Assembly: GCF_000321225.1 (NCBI RefSeq)
Contig: NW_004450380.1
Span: 3,159,107-3,223,106, forward strand
Reading direction: 5' to 3'
Source of the DNA: Odobenus rosmarus divergens
Taxonomy: Eukaryota > Chordata > Mammalia > Carnivora > Odobenidae
Length of the DNA: 64,000 nt
The notes beneath the pieces were generated by a model. It was not told where the DNA came from and made no database searches. It saw only the letters and a list, made by a program, of their open reading frames with translations. Shown here one piece after another: positions 35,331 through 46,945 of this stretch (its first letter is position 1; every line of letters begins with the position of its first letter). The position numbers and the translations under genes were made by a program.

Positions 35331-35512
35331 GGGGGCGCCTGGGTGGCTCAGGTGGTTAAGCGTCTTCCTTCAGCTCAGGTCATGATCCCGGGGTCCAGGA
35401 ATGGAGCCCCGCATCTGGCTTCCTGCTTAGCAGGGAGTCTGCTTCTCCTTCTCTGTCCCTACCCCCTGTTGTGCTCTCTCTCTCTCAAATAAATAAATAA
35501 AATCTTTAAAAA
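35331..35512 (+). mobile_element. CAN SINE inserted in the MIR
   Basis: GGGGCGCCTGGGTGGCTCAG head, shortened CT part, tail leading straight into the purine microsatellite. Flanks AAGAAACTGAGAG (35314-35326) and AAGAAACCAGAGA (35651-35663). Confidence 0.96.
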
Positions 35513-35652
35513 GGAAAGGAAAGGAAAGGAAAGGAAAGGAAAGGAAAGGAAAGGAAAGGAAAGGAAAGGAAAGAGGGAGGGAAGGAGGGAAGGAGGGAAG
35601 GAGGGAAGGGAAGGAAGGAAGGAAGGAAGGAAGGAAGGAAGGAAGGAAGGAA
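35513..35652. repeat. (GGAAA)n / (GGAAGGGA)n / (GGAA)n microsatellite
   Basis: About twelve GGAAA units, then GGAGGGAA-type units, then GGAA units. The purine-only run extends from 35508 to 35656 (149 nt). Confidence 0.98.
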
Positions 35653-36340
35653 GAAACCAGAGATGGTTAAGTGACTTCTTGCCCAAAACACAGCGCTACT
35701 GAAGACCGAATTCTGCATTCAGGATCCCTCAACATCACTGAGCCTCTACTCTGTCCACCACCATCCCATGCCACATCTCTCTCTTCACTGCAACTGGTAC
35801 CCAATTCTAGTTGTGGTTCTGTTTTCATGAAGATCGTTCAAAAGACCTTAAAGATAAAGGTATCAGATTAACTGGAAGTGATTTTTTTTTTCCTTTCAGA
35901 AGACAAATTTTAACTATCCTCACCAACAAAGGGATTAAGTCTGCTCTGTGACAGAGCTGCATTAAAAATAATGAGGCGGATAAAGAAAAACTTTTTTTTT
36001 TTATTTTAATGAATTCAAAAGCTGGAAGCATTATTGAGATGAACAATGTGTTCATTGCCCTAATCCAATATAATCATGTTTAAAAAATTATTCTGTTTAG
36101 GAACTTTCTGCTATAGCAGACAAAATCCAAAATATGCCAAGTAGAATGTTAAAATTAACCTCAGATCCTGAGTGCCATCCAAATAAAGACCAACATCCTA
36201 AGGACCGTCTTTGAAAATACCACATATAAGACGTGAAGTTTTGTGAAATACAAAGATGTCCTTCTGTCTACAATTTAACCCAAAGATTTCTCTATCATTT
36301 AATCCACATCTTAAAAAATTCATGATTCTACACATTTTTT

Positions 36341-36434
36341 TAAAGTACACTCTATGCCCAATGTGAGGCTCAGACTCACGACCCCTGAGATCGAAGAGTC
36401 GAATATTCTATGGATCAAGCCAGCCAGGTGCCCC
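36341..36434 (-). mobile_element. Short CAN SINE, old
   Basis: 'ctctatgcccaatgtgaggctcagactcacgacc' through GCCAGCCAGGTGCCCC. Flanks TACACATTTTTT / TAACACATTTTT. Confidence 0.85.
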
Positions 36435-37994
36435 TAACACATTTTTTTTTCATCTAAATCAACCATTCACTTCTGTGTATAAGGAAGCCCATTCAACCTC
36501 TCTGTTCTTTTTCATCTGCAGCTTTAGAAAAAGAAATTTAGTTTCTGACTCATCTCACTGGGGTTGATTCTAAAGAAAAAAATACCATAGCAACTTTTAA
36601 CATGAACACAAATTTGCTACACGAATGTTTTAATCTTTTAAGTCTCAGAAGAAAACATCAGAATCTGTTCTTTCCCAAACAATTTGAATACAAAGAAATA
36701 AATATTAGCCAAAGAAAGCACAACATATAGGACACCTATAATAATACTCCTTTCTTTCTCAAAATATATCACATTTCTTAGCTATTAGGTTCTCACTCTT
36801 CTGACACATCAAGCTTAGATATTAATATTCAGGTAACTGTAGCAGCAAAAATGACTTCGGTGAAGCAAAGTTAATTGCATTTCACTCATTCTGAGGTTTT
36901 GTGTTTTTTACTATTGCTCACTCACGCTGAACACATTATTTCAACAACAACAAAAATAAGCCACCAATGTCAGGTTCAGCTTTAATTTCAACAAGAGCAC
37001 AGCAGTAGTTATAATTAAACTTGGAGGAAGAGCTTAATTCATCTTTCTACAGGTTTGTGATTAAAACCACTTACTCCAAATTACTCCAAAATCTGGATCC
37101 AGCTATCATAAAATGATGATGCCATGTTCAACAATCCACAAAATTCCAATTAAAATCCAGTCCAGAATATGGAACATCAATCGTGTAAAATTCTGTATAA
37201 CCCAAATTTATAACGGAATATAGCATAAATTTCAAAATTAATACAAATATTAAATGAATGAGTGAACTGATAATTAAGTCTTTTATAATCAGGGGTCAAC
37301 TACCTGGTTCGTCATTTTCTAAATTCTTCCATTATCTTCTTACTGTCTATAGTCTGTTAATGCTGTTGTTCTGAGTGTTCACGGGAATAAGGGAAACAGA
37401 CTGTCCCCATCTTCTAAGGAGGCCTACTAAGGTCTGGTGAAGCATGTTTTACATCTACTGGTTAACATGATTTATCACTACATTGCTATTTCTAGATATA
37501 CTAATGTTTCTGTCTGCATTAAGTATAAGAATAACCCATGTGGACAAACTAAGACCCCAATGAAGTATTTCTCCTCTGCAGCCATGGAAGGAACAAACTG
37601 AGAATGCTTGTCCAAGAAAAAAAAAAGGCCTGACCCAACCAACAAAGACAGCAGAGGTGGGGACATAGGGAAGAGGCCACAGGAGGACAGAACCAAAAAA
37701 ATTCCTGTCTCTGTTATTGTGATTATGCCTCAAGGGCAATTTCCCCAACTAGAGGCCTGTCCCAAAATGAAGATTTTGCGAAAATAATGCCTCCAGTTTA
37801 CCATCCTGAAAGATACCAAAGGAATAAGGCTTGTTTAGAAGGTTGGCTCCAGGTTGAAATGATATTCTACAGAAGTTATTACTCCTAAAATATTATTTGA
37901 GGGGAATTGTTAGTCCCATAACCCCCCATTTTTTATGTCATCATGGTCTTCTATATGCAGGAGGGAGTTTCTATTAGGTAGTGAGTCTTTATAA
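36435..37994. other. Single-copy AT-rich stretch, candidate conserved element
   Basis: No repeats were recognised. 36810-37060 has an even, motif-rich look (ATTGCATTTC, TTAATTGC) that would suit conserved non-coding DNA (inference). A short tandem TTACTCCAAA x2 is at about 37073-37092. Confidence 0.4.
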
Positions 37995-38230
37995 CACAGC
38001 AGAAAAAGCACAGGGTTTGAGGCCAAGCAGTTTAAAATCCTGGCTCTGTTTCTTCTTAAATATAGTGCAGTGAATAAGTTACTTTATTCTGACCTTCAGT
38101 TTTCCCATTTGTGAAATGCAGACAATAAACCTGCCTCAAAAGATTATTGCAAGAAAGAAAAATATAACTTGAAGAGCACCCAGCCTAGAGCCTAGCAATG
38201 AGTAGACACTAAATAATTATTTGTTCGTCT
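37995..38230 (+). mobile_element. MIR SINE
   Basis: 'aagcacagggtttgaggccaagcag', 'cagttttcccatttgtgaaatgcag', 'cctagagcctagcaatgagtagacactaaataa'. Full-order MIR. Confidence 0.85.
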
Positions 38231-41075
38231 TTTCCCCATAATCCCCATTCCACCAGCAGATGGGGGCAAACATCACTTAATTAGATAAATAAACGCTTGA
38301 TTATTTAAGAAAAATTATCTTTAAGGTCCATTTCAAGACTAAAAGCATATTCAACACTATATGGAGGTATTTTAAGAGTGTATGTTGCCTATACCCAAAG
38401 ACACATTTAGGCATGTCTGACCTTCTAGTAGACTACACTCCAAAGATCTTTATGTGGGAGGAACAAAGAATCTTCTGGAGAAAATAGTCACCCTAAGGGA
38501 AGAAGTAGATGCTTGCATATTTGGTCAAGGGACACCAGAAGAGTATAAAGAAGAGGTAAACTAGACCACCCTGACCCCCAGGTCTGAGGTCGACATCCTT
38601 GGGTGGGCTGGGCGTTGGAAGAACAACAATAAATAAAGATTTGCTTTACTAAAATCATTGTTTCTGGGAGCCCGAGGCAGCATTACATCCTCTGGAGCCT
38701 AGGAAGCAAATCCCACTCACCTAAGGTGAAGGATGAGCCTAGTGGATGCTGGAGCAGGAACCAAACAGAGCTTGGGCAATGGGGAAGAGAAGCTCCCAGG
38801 AGGCAGGCCACGGCTTGAAAAGAGAAAAGGCAGCTGAGGATGGAGAATAGGGGTGAGGATGCTGAAGAAGTGGGAAGAAGAGCGTGTCTATGGACATACT
38901 GGAGGAAGCAGTGTACTCAGCTGGGGTCACAAGGACTTTCAGAACCAACTGGGAGAACTTACAATTGGATGTGTGGAGACAGGGCATGGGAAGAACCATT
39001 TTGGGACGACTGTCATCCTAAACTAGAGTAAACCAGTAAAGCAAGAGTTACGTGTCTTTAGACTAATGGCACCTCAGACTAGATGCTGTTAAGAGAGAAG
39101 CACAGAGAAAAGGAAGGGAACCAAGTTTCTGTGCACTTACTACATTTTAGGCAATGTTCTCATTTAGGTCTGCGTCATTTCATTCTAAAGAACAGATTAA
39201 CAATTTTCTTTGATTAAATATACTTCTTCAATAAAGGCTTTTGAAAGAAAGCAGATTTAATTTTGATGATCAGGCTTTGAGGGTATCACAAAAGAGATAA
39301 ATTACGCTGGAACTCACAGCAAATTATTTTTATTGATTTATTTGGAGAACATTACTGTGTATGCCAACAGGTCTCAAAGCAGCCCTCAAAGACCCTTTCA
39401 GAGGACATGAGAAGTAGAAATTATTTTCATAATAGTATAAAAATAGTATTTGCCCTTTTCACTCTCATCATGAGTGGGCAGAGGAGTTTTCCCGAGGCCG
39501 TGTGTTACATGATATCACAAAAGACTGAGCGAACAAGCAGATATAAGAAATAATTTGTCATCTATGAAGCCATACAATAAAAAGATTTGCAAAACTGTAA
39601 TACAACGCCAGTTTTTCTCCCCAATTTGTGATTGTTTTGAAAAGTTATTTCTCACCAAAATATTTATATAAAAATTTAATGGATTTCTTACTTTAAATGA
39701 ATTAAATACTTTAAACTTCTCAGTTTTAATTTCTAACATAGCAAAGATCGGTAGATACCCATTTAAAAATGTATCTTTTGGGTCCTCAGTAATTTTGAAG
39801 AGTATAAAGGGATCCTGAGACCAAAAAGTTCCAGATTCAGTGTTATACCACAGGCCATCTTTCTCCTCCCAAGAATAACCACGGGATATCAAGAAATGAC
39901 TCAATCCCAAGTCACACTGACCTTGCCTGGGGTGATGTGAAATCCAATTTTGTACACAAATCAACGAACACATGCCCCTTCTTCTTTTGCTCCTTCCAAA
40001 TGAGTTGTATTTTCTCTATATTATGTAGAAAGCATTTTTTTTAATTAATAGCTTGTTAAATGCGCACGTGTGTGTGTGTGTGTTTTTGCTATTAGTTTCT
40101 GGATTTTGTGCTGTTGTGTATTCATAGGCTATACATGCCATGTTTTCTTGAATCACACTGAGAATACTGATGAAACCAGTTTGGAAGTTTTCTCCTGTTT
40201 CCTCAATTATTTGCAGTGAGTCTTGATTCTGGCAGCAGCCAAGTCTCTTCATATGTAAAGTGACTGTCTTTATGTTTTAATTTGGCCTGTATCATTCAGG
40301 TTGATTTGCCCTCACAACGTTGGCACATAACTCACTGTTCTGCACCTCCAGCAAGCCTTCAGGTACATAACTGATGAATGAAGTGTGGCTCAGGAGTTTC
40401 ACCCTGGGGTGGGGGGGGGGCTCTACAGGCCCAAAAGTTTTAATAAATTTACAGACCACAGGAGGCAGTGTTACTGCTTACGGTCTCTACCCGCCCCCGC
40501 CCAGTAGAATGTAATTAATGCCGGTACAGCTCGTCCCTACTGACGCTTGTGCTCTGACCCTGCTCCTCTGATGGAATGGATCCTGAAATCAGGTATGCAG
40601 TGCTTCTTCTACAGGTAACAACATGTGTCTGGATTGAGCGGTCAAAAACAGCTCCCAACAGAACACCTAATATGGCCAACACCTTTTAAGGAAAATAGGA
40701 CACCTCAGGAAAGTAAACTTCCAAACATGTATTTTGATGAAAAACCTTCCTCCTCCCCCCCACCCCACACACTGTGAGCTTCCTCCTATTACATAAGCAT
40801 CCCCTTGCAGTCCGTCCAGTCCTAGGATGTTCCATTCTCCAAGGACACCGGACCCCTAAGCCCTGCCCCGCCCCAGCTTCACACCCATTCCTACCCACCC
40901 GGACCCAAGGGACATCCTGACCACCCTTCTAGGATCAGCATCAACGACACCCTTGCTCCTTGTCTTTGTGTCTCCGCTGCTGGGCAGACCTCAACACAGA
41001 GTGCTCCTGTGTACTCCCCTCCTTTGCTCTACACCAGCAAAGCTCCAGGGACTGCAGGCTCTGGAGCTGCCCTGC
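38231..41075. other. 2.8 kb without SINEs; traces only
   Basis: A reverse MIR scrap may lie at 39120-39190 ('ctgtgcacttactacattttaggcaatgttctcatttagg'). A (TG)n run is at 40063-40082 and a G-run at 40408-40421. The 152-codon reverse frame at 39515-39973 has no recognisable domain. No exon identified. Confidence 0.4.
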
Positions 41076-41079
41076 AGCT

Positions 41080-41245
41080 TAACCATAGACACCACTGACC
41101 AGCACATCTAGCCTTTCAGCCTCCTCTGCAAAATGGGGATGGAAATAACGGGAGCTTACTTCATAGCGTTGTTGTGCGGATACTGCACGTGACTGGTGCC
41201 TGGCACAAAGTAAGCACAGGAGAAATGTTTGCTATTTTTATTTGT
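41080..41245 (+). mobile_element. MIR SINE 3' half
   Basis: 'cagcctcctctgcaaaatggggatgg', 'catagcgttgttgtgcgg', 'gtgcctggcacaaagtaagcacagg'. Confidence 0.85.
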
Positions 41246-41389
41246 GAGAACACCTGGTCTCTAAGCTCTAATGGAGAAAGTCATGGAACTCTGTGCCTGT
41301 GCAGCTAACACATGTATGATGTGCAGTTTATCCTTGTAACTGCTCGGGACCGTGGAACCTGGGATCCCACGGTCCAGATCTGTCCCCCA

Positions 41390-41860
41390 CCCCTGGTTCT
41401 CTCGCCCTCTACCTCTGCTCAAGCCCCAACCTTCTGTATGTGCTCTGCTCCCTCAGCAGAGGGTCTTGCTTCTGATTTCACGGAGAAAACAGAACCAGCC
41501 ATCAACTTTCTACCCAAACCCATGAACAGCAGGTGCGCCTGTCTCCTACCTTCTCCCCCTTCTGAGAGGAACAGCACTCCCCCAACTCAGATCAACTGTG
41601 CATTCAGTGTCCTCCATTTTCCTTCCCGGCCTCTATTCCCCATGGTTCTCCCGCAACCATCACTTCTACTTCATCTTCAGTCCCTTTCTCTCCCACTGAT
41701 GACTCCCCCTCAACCTAAAATCCTGCTCTGAATCTTCCATCCTAAAACAAAGTAAAAGAAAACCTACCACTAATCCCATTCACCTCCAGCTACACTGTCT
41801 TTCACCCTTCGCAGTCAAGTTGACAGAAAAATTCTATGTACTTGTGCCTCCTTTGCCCAA
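41390..41860 (+). mobile_element. Possible CR1-clade (L2/L3) LINE internal fragment
   Basis: 'cacctccagctacactgtctttcacccttcgcagtcaagttgac' resembles the L2/L3 internal region. A 139-codon open frame (41312-41731) is very proline/serine rich and lacks a domain; it looks like a CT-rich relic. Confidence 0.4.
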
Positions 41861-42444
41861 ACACCCAATATTATATGATAGATACTGGGACTGCAACAAG
41901 CACGAAATCTATGCTTTGGTTTCCAATGACTCGTACACACAAAGTCCATAAGACTTGAGGTTTGTACTTTGTGCTACTCTCCCAAATTGGATCATTCTCT
42001 CGCCTTCCTTCTGTGGCTTCATTACACGGCAAGTTCACTAACAGCCAAATACTGACCCCGTTTGGTCTCTGTATCCAAACATATAATAGGGTACCGAGCC
42101 CGAGCTCGCTGAAAGACTCCATGAAAATCATCTGAGTCTTGGTGGTTCCAGATCCTTCCCTGGGCTATCCACTCTGGATTCGTCCCCACTGACAATGTGA
42201 AAGTGACTCAGTCAACAACTTCTTTGGCAAAGTAAGATATCAAGGAGTCAAGGTTCCCCATTTGGCGCCATGCTTTGCTCCAATGGGAAATCTGTTTATA
42301 CAGGCAGAGTGATTTGGGCTTTAGCCCTCAAAGCCTCACCCCTGAGCAGGAAGCGGCCCAGTACGGACTCTAAGGCTACAGGGCTTCACAAGTGGTGTTA
42401 AAGTGATCTTAACAGCAGAAGCCAGTCACCCTCCTGATTCATCT
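41861..42444. other. Unassigned sequence
   Basis: Nothing recognised. Confidence 0.3.
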
Positions 42445-42680
42445 TTCTTCCTTCCTTCCTTCCTTCCTTCCTTTCTTTCTTTAAGATTTTATTTATTTAT
42501 TTGAGAGAGAGAGAGCGCACACACACAAGCAGGGGCAGGGGTAAAGGGAGAAGGTGAAGCAGACTCCCCGGTGAGCAGGGAGCCCACACTGGGCTCTACA
42601 AAGGGCTCGATCCCAGGACCCTGGGATCATGACCTGAGCTGAAGGCAGACACTTCACCAACTGAGCCATCCATGCTCCCC
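42445..42680 (-). mobile_element. CAN SINE with (CTTC)n at its tail side
   Basis: (CTTC)n/(TTTC)n at 42445-42482 replaces the plain poly-T; head complement AACTGAGCCATCCATGCTCC. An extra 'ctctacaaagggctcgatcc' segment is present in the tRNA-like part. Confidence 0.94.
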
Positions 42681-43174
42681 AGGACAGAATTTTTTAAATT
42701 AATGTTAAGGTCTGGGAGTTTTGCCTTGGCTCTTAATTTTAAATACCTAATTTGATTTTTATATGTTTACTACATGCAGAAAGACTGTTCTGGGCCTTCT
42801 CATCATTTCAAGTCAATTTAGCTAATAACACCCTTTCATCAGACAGCCCTATTAGTCCCAGAAATTTGAGAAATGGGTAACAAAAAAGTGAAAGGACACA
42901 GAACAACAACATGAAAAGAATTTTATAAATCCCGCCACTGGGGTGAGGGCAGAGGACAAGCAATTCACCAGTATATAAAATTAAATTGTTTAAAGATTTT
43001 AGAATCTAAACTTAACAAAGGAACCTGTAAAACACTATCTGCAAAGACTCTAAAGCTTATAATGGTAAGTTATTTGGAAGATGAAAACATGTTTCCCCAT
43101 GAAAAAAATTCTACATCATGGTTATGATGCAAAGTTAACTCACAAAGACCCATTTCTCTGACTCCTTCAATAAA
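42681..43174. other. Unassigned AT-rich sequence
   Basis: Nothing recognised. Confidence 0.3.
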
Positions 43175-43560
43175 CATTAAAATCTTGTGAGGCACTATGC
43201 CAAGAATTAGGGATAGAAAGTCAAATAAGACCCAACTTATGCCCAAAGGAGCTTTGGATCTAGTAGAGGAACTAAATTAACATTTACAGAGGGTGCTCTA
43301 AGTATGTTCTAGAATATTCACAAGGTGCTTTGGAGAGCAAAGAAAAGGGGCACCTGAATCAGACTGAAGGGGAGGAGTCACAGAACATGTCCCTGTAAGA
43401 GGTCTTGTTTGAGCTGAATTTGAAGGTCATGTGGGAATTCGCTACACTAAAAAGGAAGACAGGAGGTCAAAAGGTACTTGATGGCTGATCAGATGATGGA
43501 GGTGGGTGGCACAAAGGGGGCTCGAATGACTCTGGTGTCTGGTCTGGGCAAATGACTGAA
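43175..43560 (-). mobile_element. L2 LINE 3' region, reverse
   Basis: 'gaggcactatgccaagaattagggatag', 'cccaaaggagctttggatctagtagagg', 'gtaagaggtcttgtttgagctgaatttgaagg' keep the reversed L2 box order. Confidence 0.75.
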
Positions 43561-45197
43561 CATGAGCGCCATGCATGGAGAAAGGACTCACGGGAGATAT
43601 GAGAGCACAGTCGAAGAGTTCACACGAAGACCAGGCAAAGTTGGAGCCTCTGCCTTACATCTGTTGGGAAGAGCGGGGGATTTCTATTAGGGCTTCTGTC
43701 AGCAAACCTGAGAAGTCAGGTGGTGTGAGACAGAGGACAAGGGCAGCCCCAGGCGCCGCCACTGCCTGAACAGTGCACAGGTGTTCCTGGCCCCTCCTCC
43801 CACCTCCGCATGGACTCACAACCTACACGTCTTTGCCTGTTTGCAGCTTGTGCTTTGGCCCTGTCAGCAAAATGTTCCTCGGGAAGCTCTGGCTACAGAG
43901 CCACCACAGTGTCCAGGTGAGAAAACTGAGGTGCAGAGACAGCAGCTGCCCAAGAGCAGAAAACAGGCAGGCGGCCCTCGTCCACGGCCCGCGCGCCTCG
44001 CCACGATATGCTGAGAAGCATATCGGCAGAAGCAGCAATCCCTTTTCTTAGAAGCCCAAGCTTTCCAAAGACAGGCTCTCAGTCACTGAGACATCATCTC
44101 TCCTGATAGATCATCAAGGAGACAGATGCTGAGAGGCATTCCCTCTTTAGCTGCTCCTCTTACTCACCTTCTTTGTTACAAGCAAAAGGCCTACTTTAAT
44201 GCTAGGACTTCCCTGGTTCACCTGGCTAGCCCGTCCTAAGGGCCTAGAGTCTCCTCTTGCCACAAGCTGTCTTCTTTTCCAGGGCTGGCTTCCTCTTACT
44301 GTCCTCGGCTGCAATCTGGTGTTGCGGTTAGTTACACAAGAGACAAGCGAAACTCCATCAATTCCTAGGCAAACTGCTTTGAGAATCTGCAAACCAGGCC
44401 ATCTATTACAGGGCTTCTAAAATCTGGTGTCACAGAACCACATGCTTCTGACCACCACATGAAGGATCTGCACCTACAGTTCAGATGTGGAAGATGAGCT
44501 TTATAAAGAAATATATGGCCAGTGAGCTCCCAGCAGGCGGAAGATTGCAAAAAACCAAAATGCTTCAATTATTCTAGGAAACGCGCCTATTCTCCCCTGG
44601 TTATGCAGGGCAGATTGAATGGACAGTTGTAGGTACAAACCGAGAGATAAATCGACCTCTAAATAAGGAAAGAGCCAGGGGAAACGCAGGTTGCAGAATG
44701 AATTATTAAAATCCACACTGGTCTACAGTCACGGGTATGACTGATTTCTGAGTGAAGACATCCTCTCCTGAATGCTGTTACTTTCAGGTAAAAATAGACT
44801 CATTATTCCCCCAAGTCTCTTTCTCCATCATTGATGAAAAATGACACAGATCCATTGGTTTCTAAATGATGTGTCTGACACTAAAATTTCATCCCGTGCA
44901 CTGCCATCCTTTGAAACACACAGTAAGAAAAGAAGATCGTCTTGACATGCAAAATAGCACGTTTTGACACGAAACCACCGAGATATATATGAAAGGGCGT
45001 TTTTTTCTACTGGGACAGAAATATAGTTCTGTTTGGAAGTTTACCACACCCTTCAAAGTTCACTTTGAGCAAACACTTTAGGATAAACAAACAAATATAC
45101 AGTGGCTAAAAGAGGAAACTGGCTTTATTTTTGTTTTTTTTTAAGAAATACCCAGTAAAGGTAGAATAAGTTGTACATTGTTTATGTTTCCTTTTTC
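43561..45197. other. Unassigned; weak reverse MIR at 43905-43970
   Basis: 'ggtgagaaaactgaggtgcagagacagcagctgcccaag' resembles reversed MIR. The area 43740-44010 is GC-richer with some CpG but too short and sparse to call a CpG island. A GNRA-loop hairpin lies at 44004-44025. Overlapping frames on both strands have no domains. Confidence 0.45.
44004..44025. repeat. 9-bp perfect stem with GAGA loop
   Basis: CGATATGCT, loop GAGA, AGCATATCG. As RNA it would be a GNRA tetraloop hairpin. Confidence 0.9.
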
Positions 45198-45200
45198 TTA

Positions 45201-45407
45201 AACTTTTTTAAGACTTCTTTATTTATTTAGAGAGAGAGCATGAGCAAGAGGGGCAGAGGGAGAGAGAGAGAGAAAGAAAGAATCTCAAGTGACCACATGT
45301 CTGGCATGGACTCTGACGCGGGGCTCGATCCTAGGACCCCGAGATCACGACCTGACCTGGAAACCAAGAGTCGGAGGCGTAACTGACTGTACCACCCACA
45401 CGCCCCT
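45201..45407 (-). mobile_element. CAN SINE, diverged
   Basis: Head complement GACTGTACCACCCACACGCCCC; purine section GAGAGAGAGAGAAAGAAAG. Confidence 0.9.
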
Positions 45408-45674
45408 GTATTTCTTTATTCTATACAAACCACCGAAAAATACGAAAAGCTAGTAGGTGCTTAGAATTCTTAGCACATAGTACTAAGTGTTCAATGTACT
45501 GATCTGAATTATATAAATATACAAAAAAGCACAGAATATGTAACTACAAATATATTAATCAGTCCAACACCATGAATTCCGCTTCAATTTTCTTCTTTAA
45601 CCAATAAACTAGTAGTGACTAAACCGAAAATGCTGCTCTTTAATCTAGATAATACATTTTATGTGTATCTAAGA

Positions 45675-46060
45675 AATTCTTACTAAGCATCTACTTTGCA
45701 TTAGACACTGCAGACACAGCACTGAGCAGTGTGTGAGATGTACAGAGCCAGAAGTGAAGAGACAAGATAATTATTTCAGGTCATGTGAACAATGGGGTGA
45801 CAATCAAACAGTGCTGTCACCGGCATGTGAAAGGAGCTACTTTTAGATGGGATGACCCGAGAAGGCCTCTTTGGGGAGACCATGTTCCTTTTTTTTTTTC
45901 CCTAATATTTATTTATTTATGTGCTTGAACTCACAACCCTGAGATCAAGACCTGAGCTGAGGTCAAGAGTCTGGACGCGCCACAGACTGAGCCACCCAGG
46001 CATCCCCTCGTGAAGACCATTTTCAACTGAATTCTGAAGAATGAGAAGCAGCCTGTCATA
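45675..46060 (-). mobile_element. L2 LINE 3' region, reverse, split by a SINE
   Basis: 'catctactttgcattagacactgcag', 'gatgacccgagaaggcctctttgggg' before the SINE and 'cattttcaactgaattctgaagaatgagaagc' after it are consecutive L2 pieces. Confidence 0.75.
45889..46007 (-). mobile_element. Short CAN SINE inserted in the L2
   Basis: 'tatttatttatttatgtgcttgaactcacaacc' to GACTGAGCCACCCAGGCATC. Flanks GAGACCATGTTC and GAAGACCATTTTC. Confidence 0.92.
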
Positions 46061-46550
46061 AAAATTTGATTTAATTTAAAAAAGGATAGGGGAAGAACAT
46101 GTGTAACAGTCAGACTTAAATCAGCCGCTTACATCAGAATATACACCAAATAAAATGGTTTACTCATGAGGTGGTTCTTTTTCTCACAGGGGCTCCACAC
46201 GGCCATGGGCAGACCCAATCTTTCCTTTGCCACCCAGGTATCCTGCTTTCCCCCTTCTGCTCACCCAGAGGGCTGTTCTATGCCACATTCTCATGAACAA
46301 GAATGGAGAAATGGGAAGGGCACAAACCCCAGCCAGCCTTGTCAGTCCGTCCAGATCAGAAAACAGTAGCTTTTCCAGAAGCCCGGTCCATAAAGCCCCA
46401 ATTATGTCTGCTCTGAACACTGCCCCACAGCTACCATAAAGCAGCTTGGAAGGCTGCATGCTTTGAGCTGGCCTTTTGCAGCCCCCCCACCAAACCCTAG
46501 AATTCTGTTAGTAGGAAGAAAGCTTGAATGGGTGTTGGCCTGACGAGTGA
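46061..46550. other. Unassigned sequence
   Basis: Overlapping small frames on both strands; nothing recognised. Confidence 0.3.
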
Positions 46551-46620
46551 TGTCTGCTAAAGCATTCCAGGCAGGGCAAGGGCAAGTGCAAAGTCCCTGG
46601 CATGACAACAGGTTTGGCTT
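46551..46620 (-). mobile_element. L2 LINE internal scrap, reverse
   Basis: AAAGCATTCCAGGCAGGGCA and AAGTGCAAAGTCCCTGGCAT match the reversed L2 'gcattccaggcagagg ... aagtgcaaaggccct' segment. Confidence 0.7.
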
Positions 46621-46749
46621 GTAAAACAGAAGACCAGCCTGTTCCGAGTGTCAGGAACACAGAGAACAAACACAGCCCCAGAATTCAGTTAGTGAGACGA
46701 GAGCCACTCGTACCAAGGATGCCCCAGGTCCTAGATATGGTGAACTGGA

Positions 46750-46945
46750 CAAGCACTTTTCATACCTCACTGAAATCTCCCCCACAAGCTCCCGGAGCAG
46801 GGACTACCTTTATTTTACAAATAAGGAAGCAAGCGCTTGGGTTAAGTGACTTGCCCAGATTCACAAAGTTAGGAGGGAGAGGAGTCACAGTTATAACCCA
46901 CGTTGATGTGACTCTTAAATTCATGCTCCCAACCCCGCTGCCTTC
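46750..46945 (-). mobile_element. MIR SINE, reverse
   Basis: 'attttacaaataaggaagcaagcgcttgggttaagtgacttgcccagattcacaaag' is the reversed MIR core. A 166-codon frame (46602-47102) runs through this and is not a gene. Confidence 0.85.

Larger units (their letters stand above)
35300..35765 (-). mobile_element. MIR SINE, reverse, split by a SINE and its tail microsatellite
   Basis: 'gcattaagaaactgagag' before the SINE and 'gatggttaagtgacttcttgcccaaaacacagc' after it are successive parts of a reversed MIR. Confidence 0.65.

Noticed and set aside
43740..44030. Possible CpG island
   Set aside because: Only scattered CpGs over less than 300 bp; too few to call an island.
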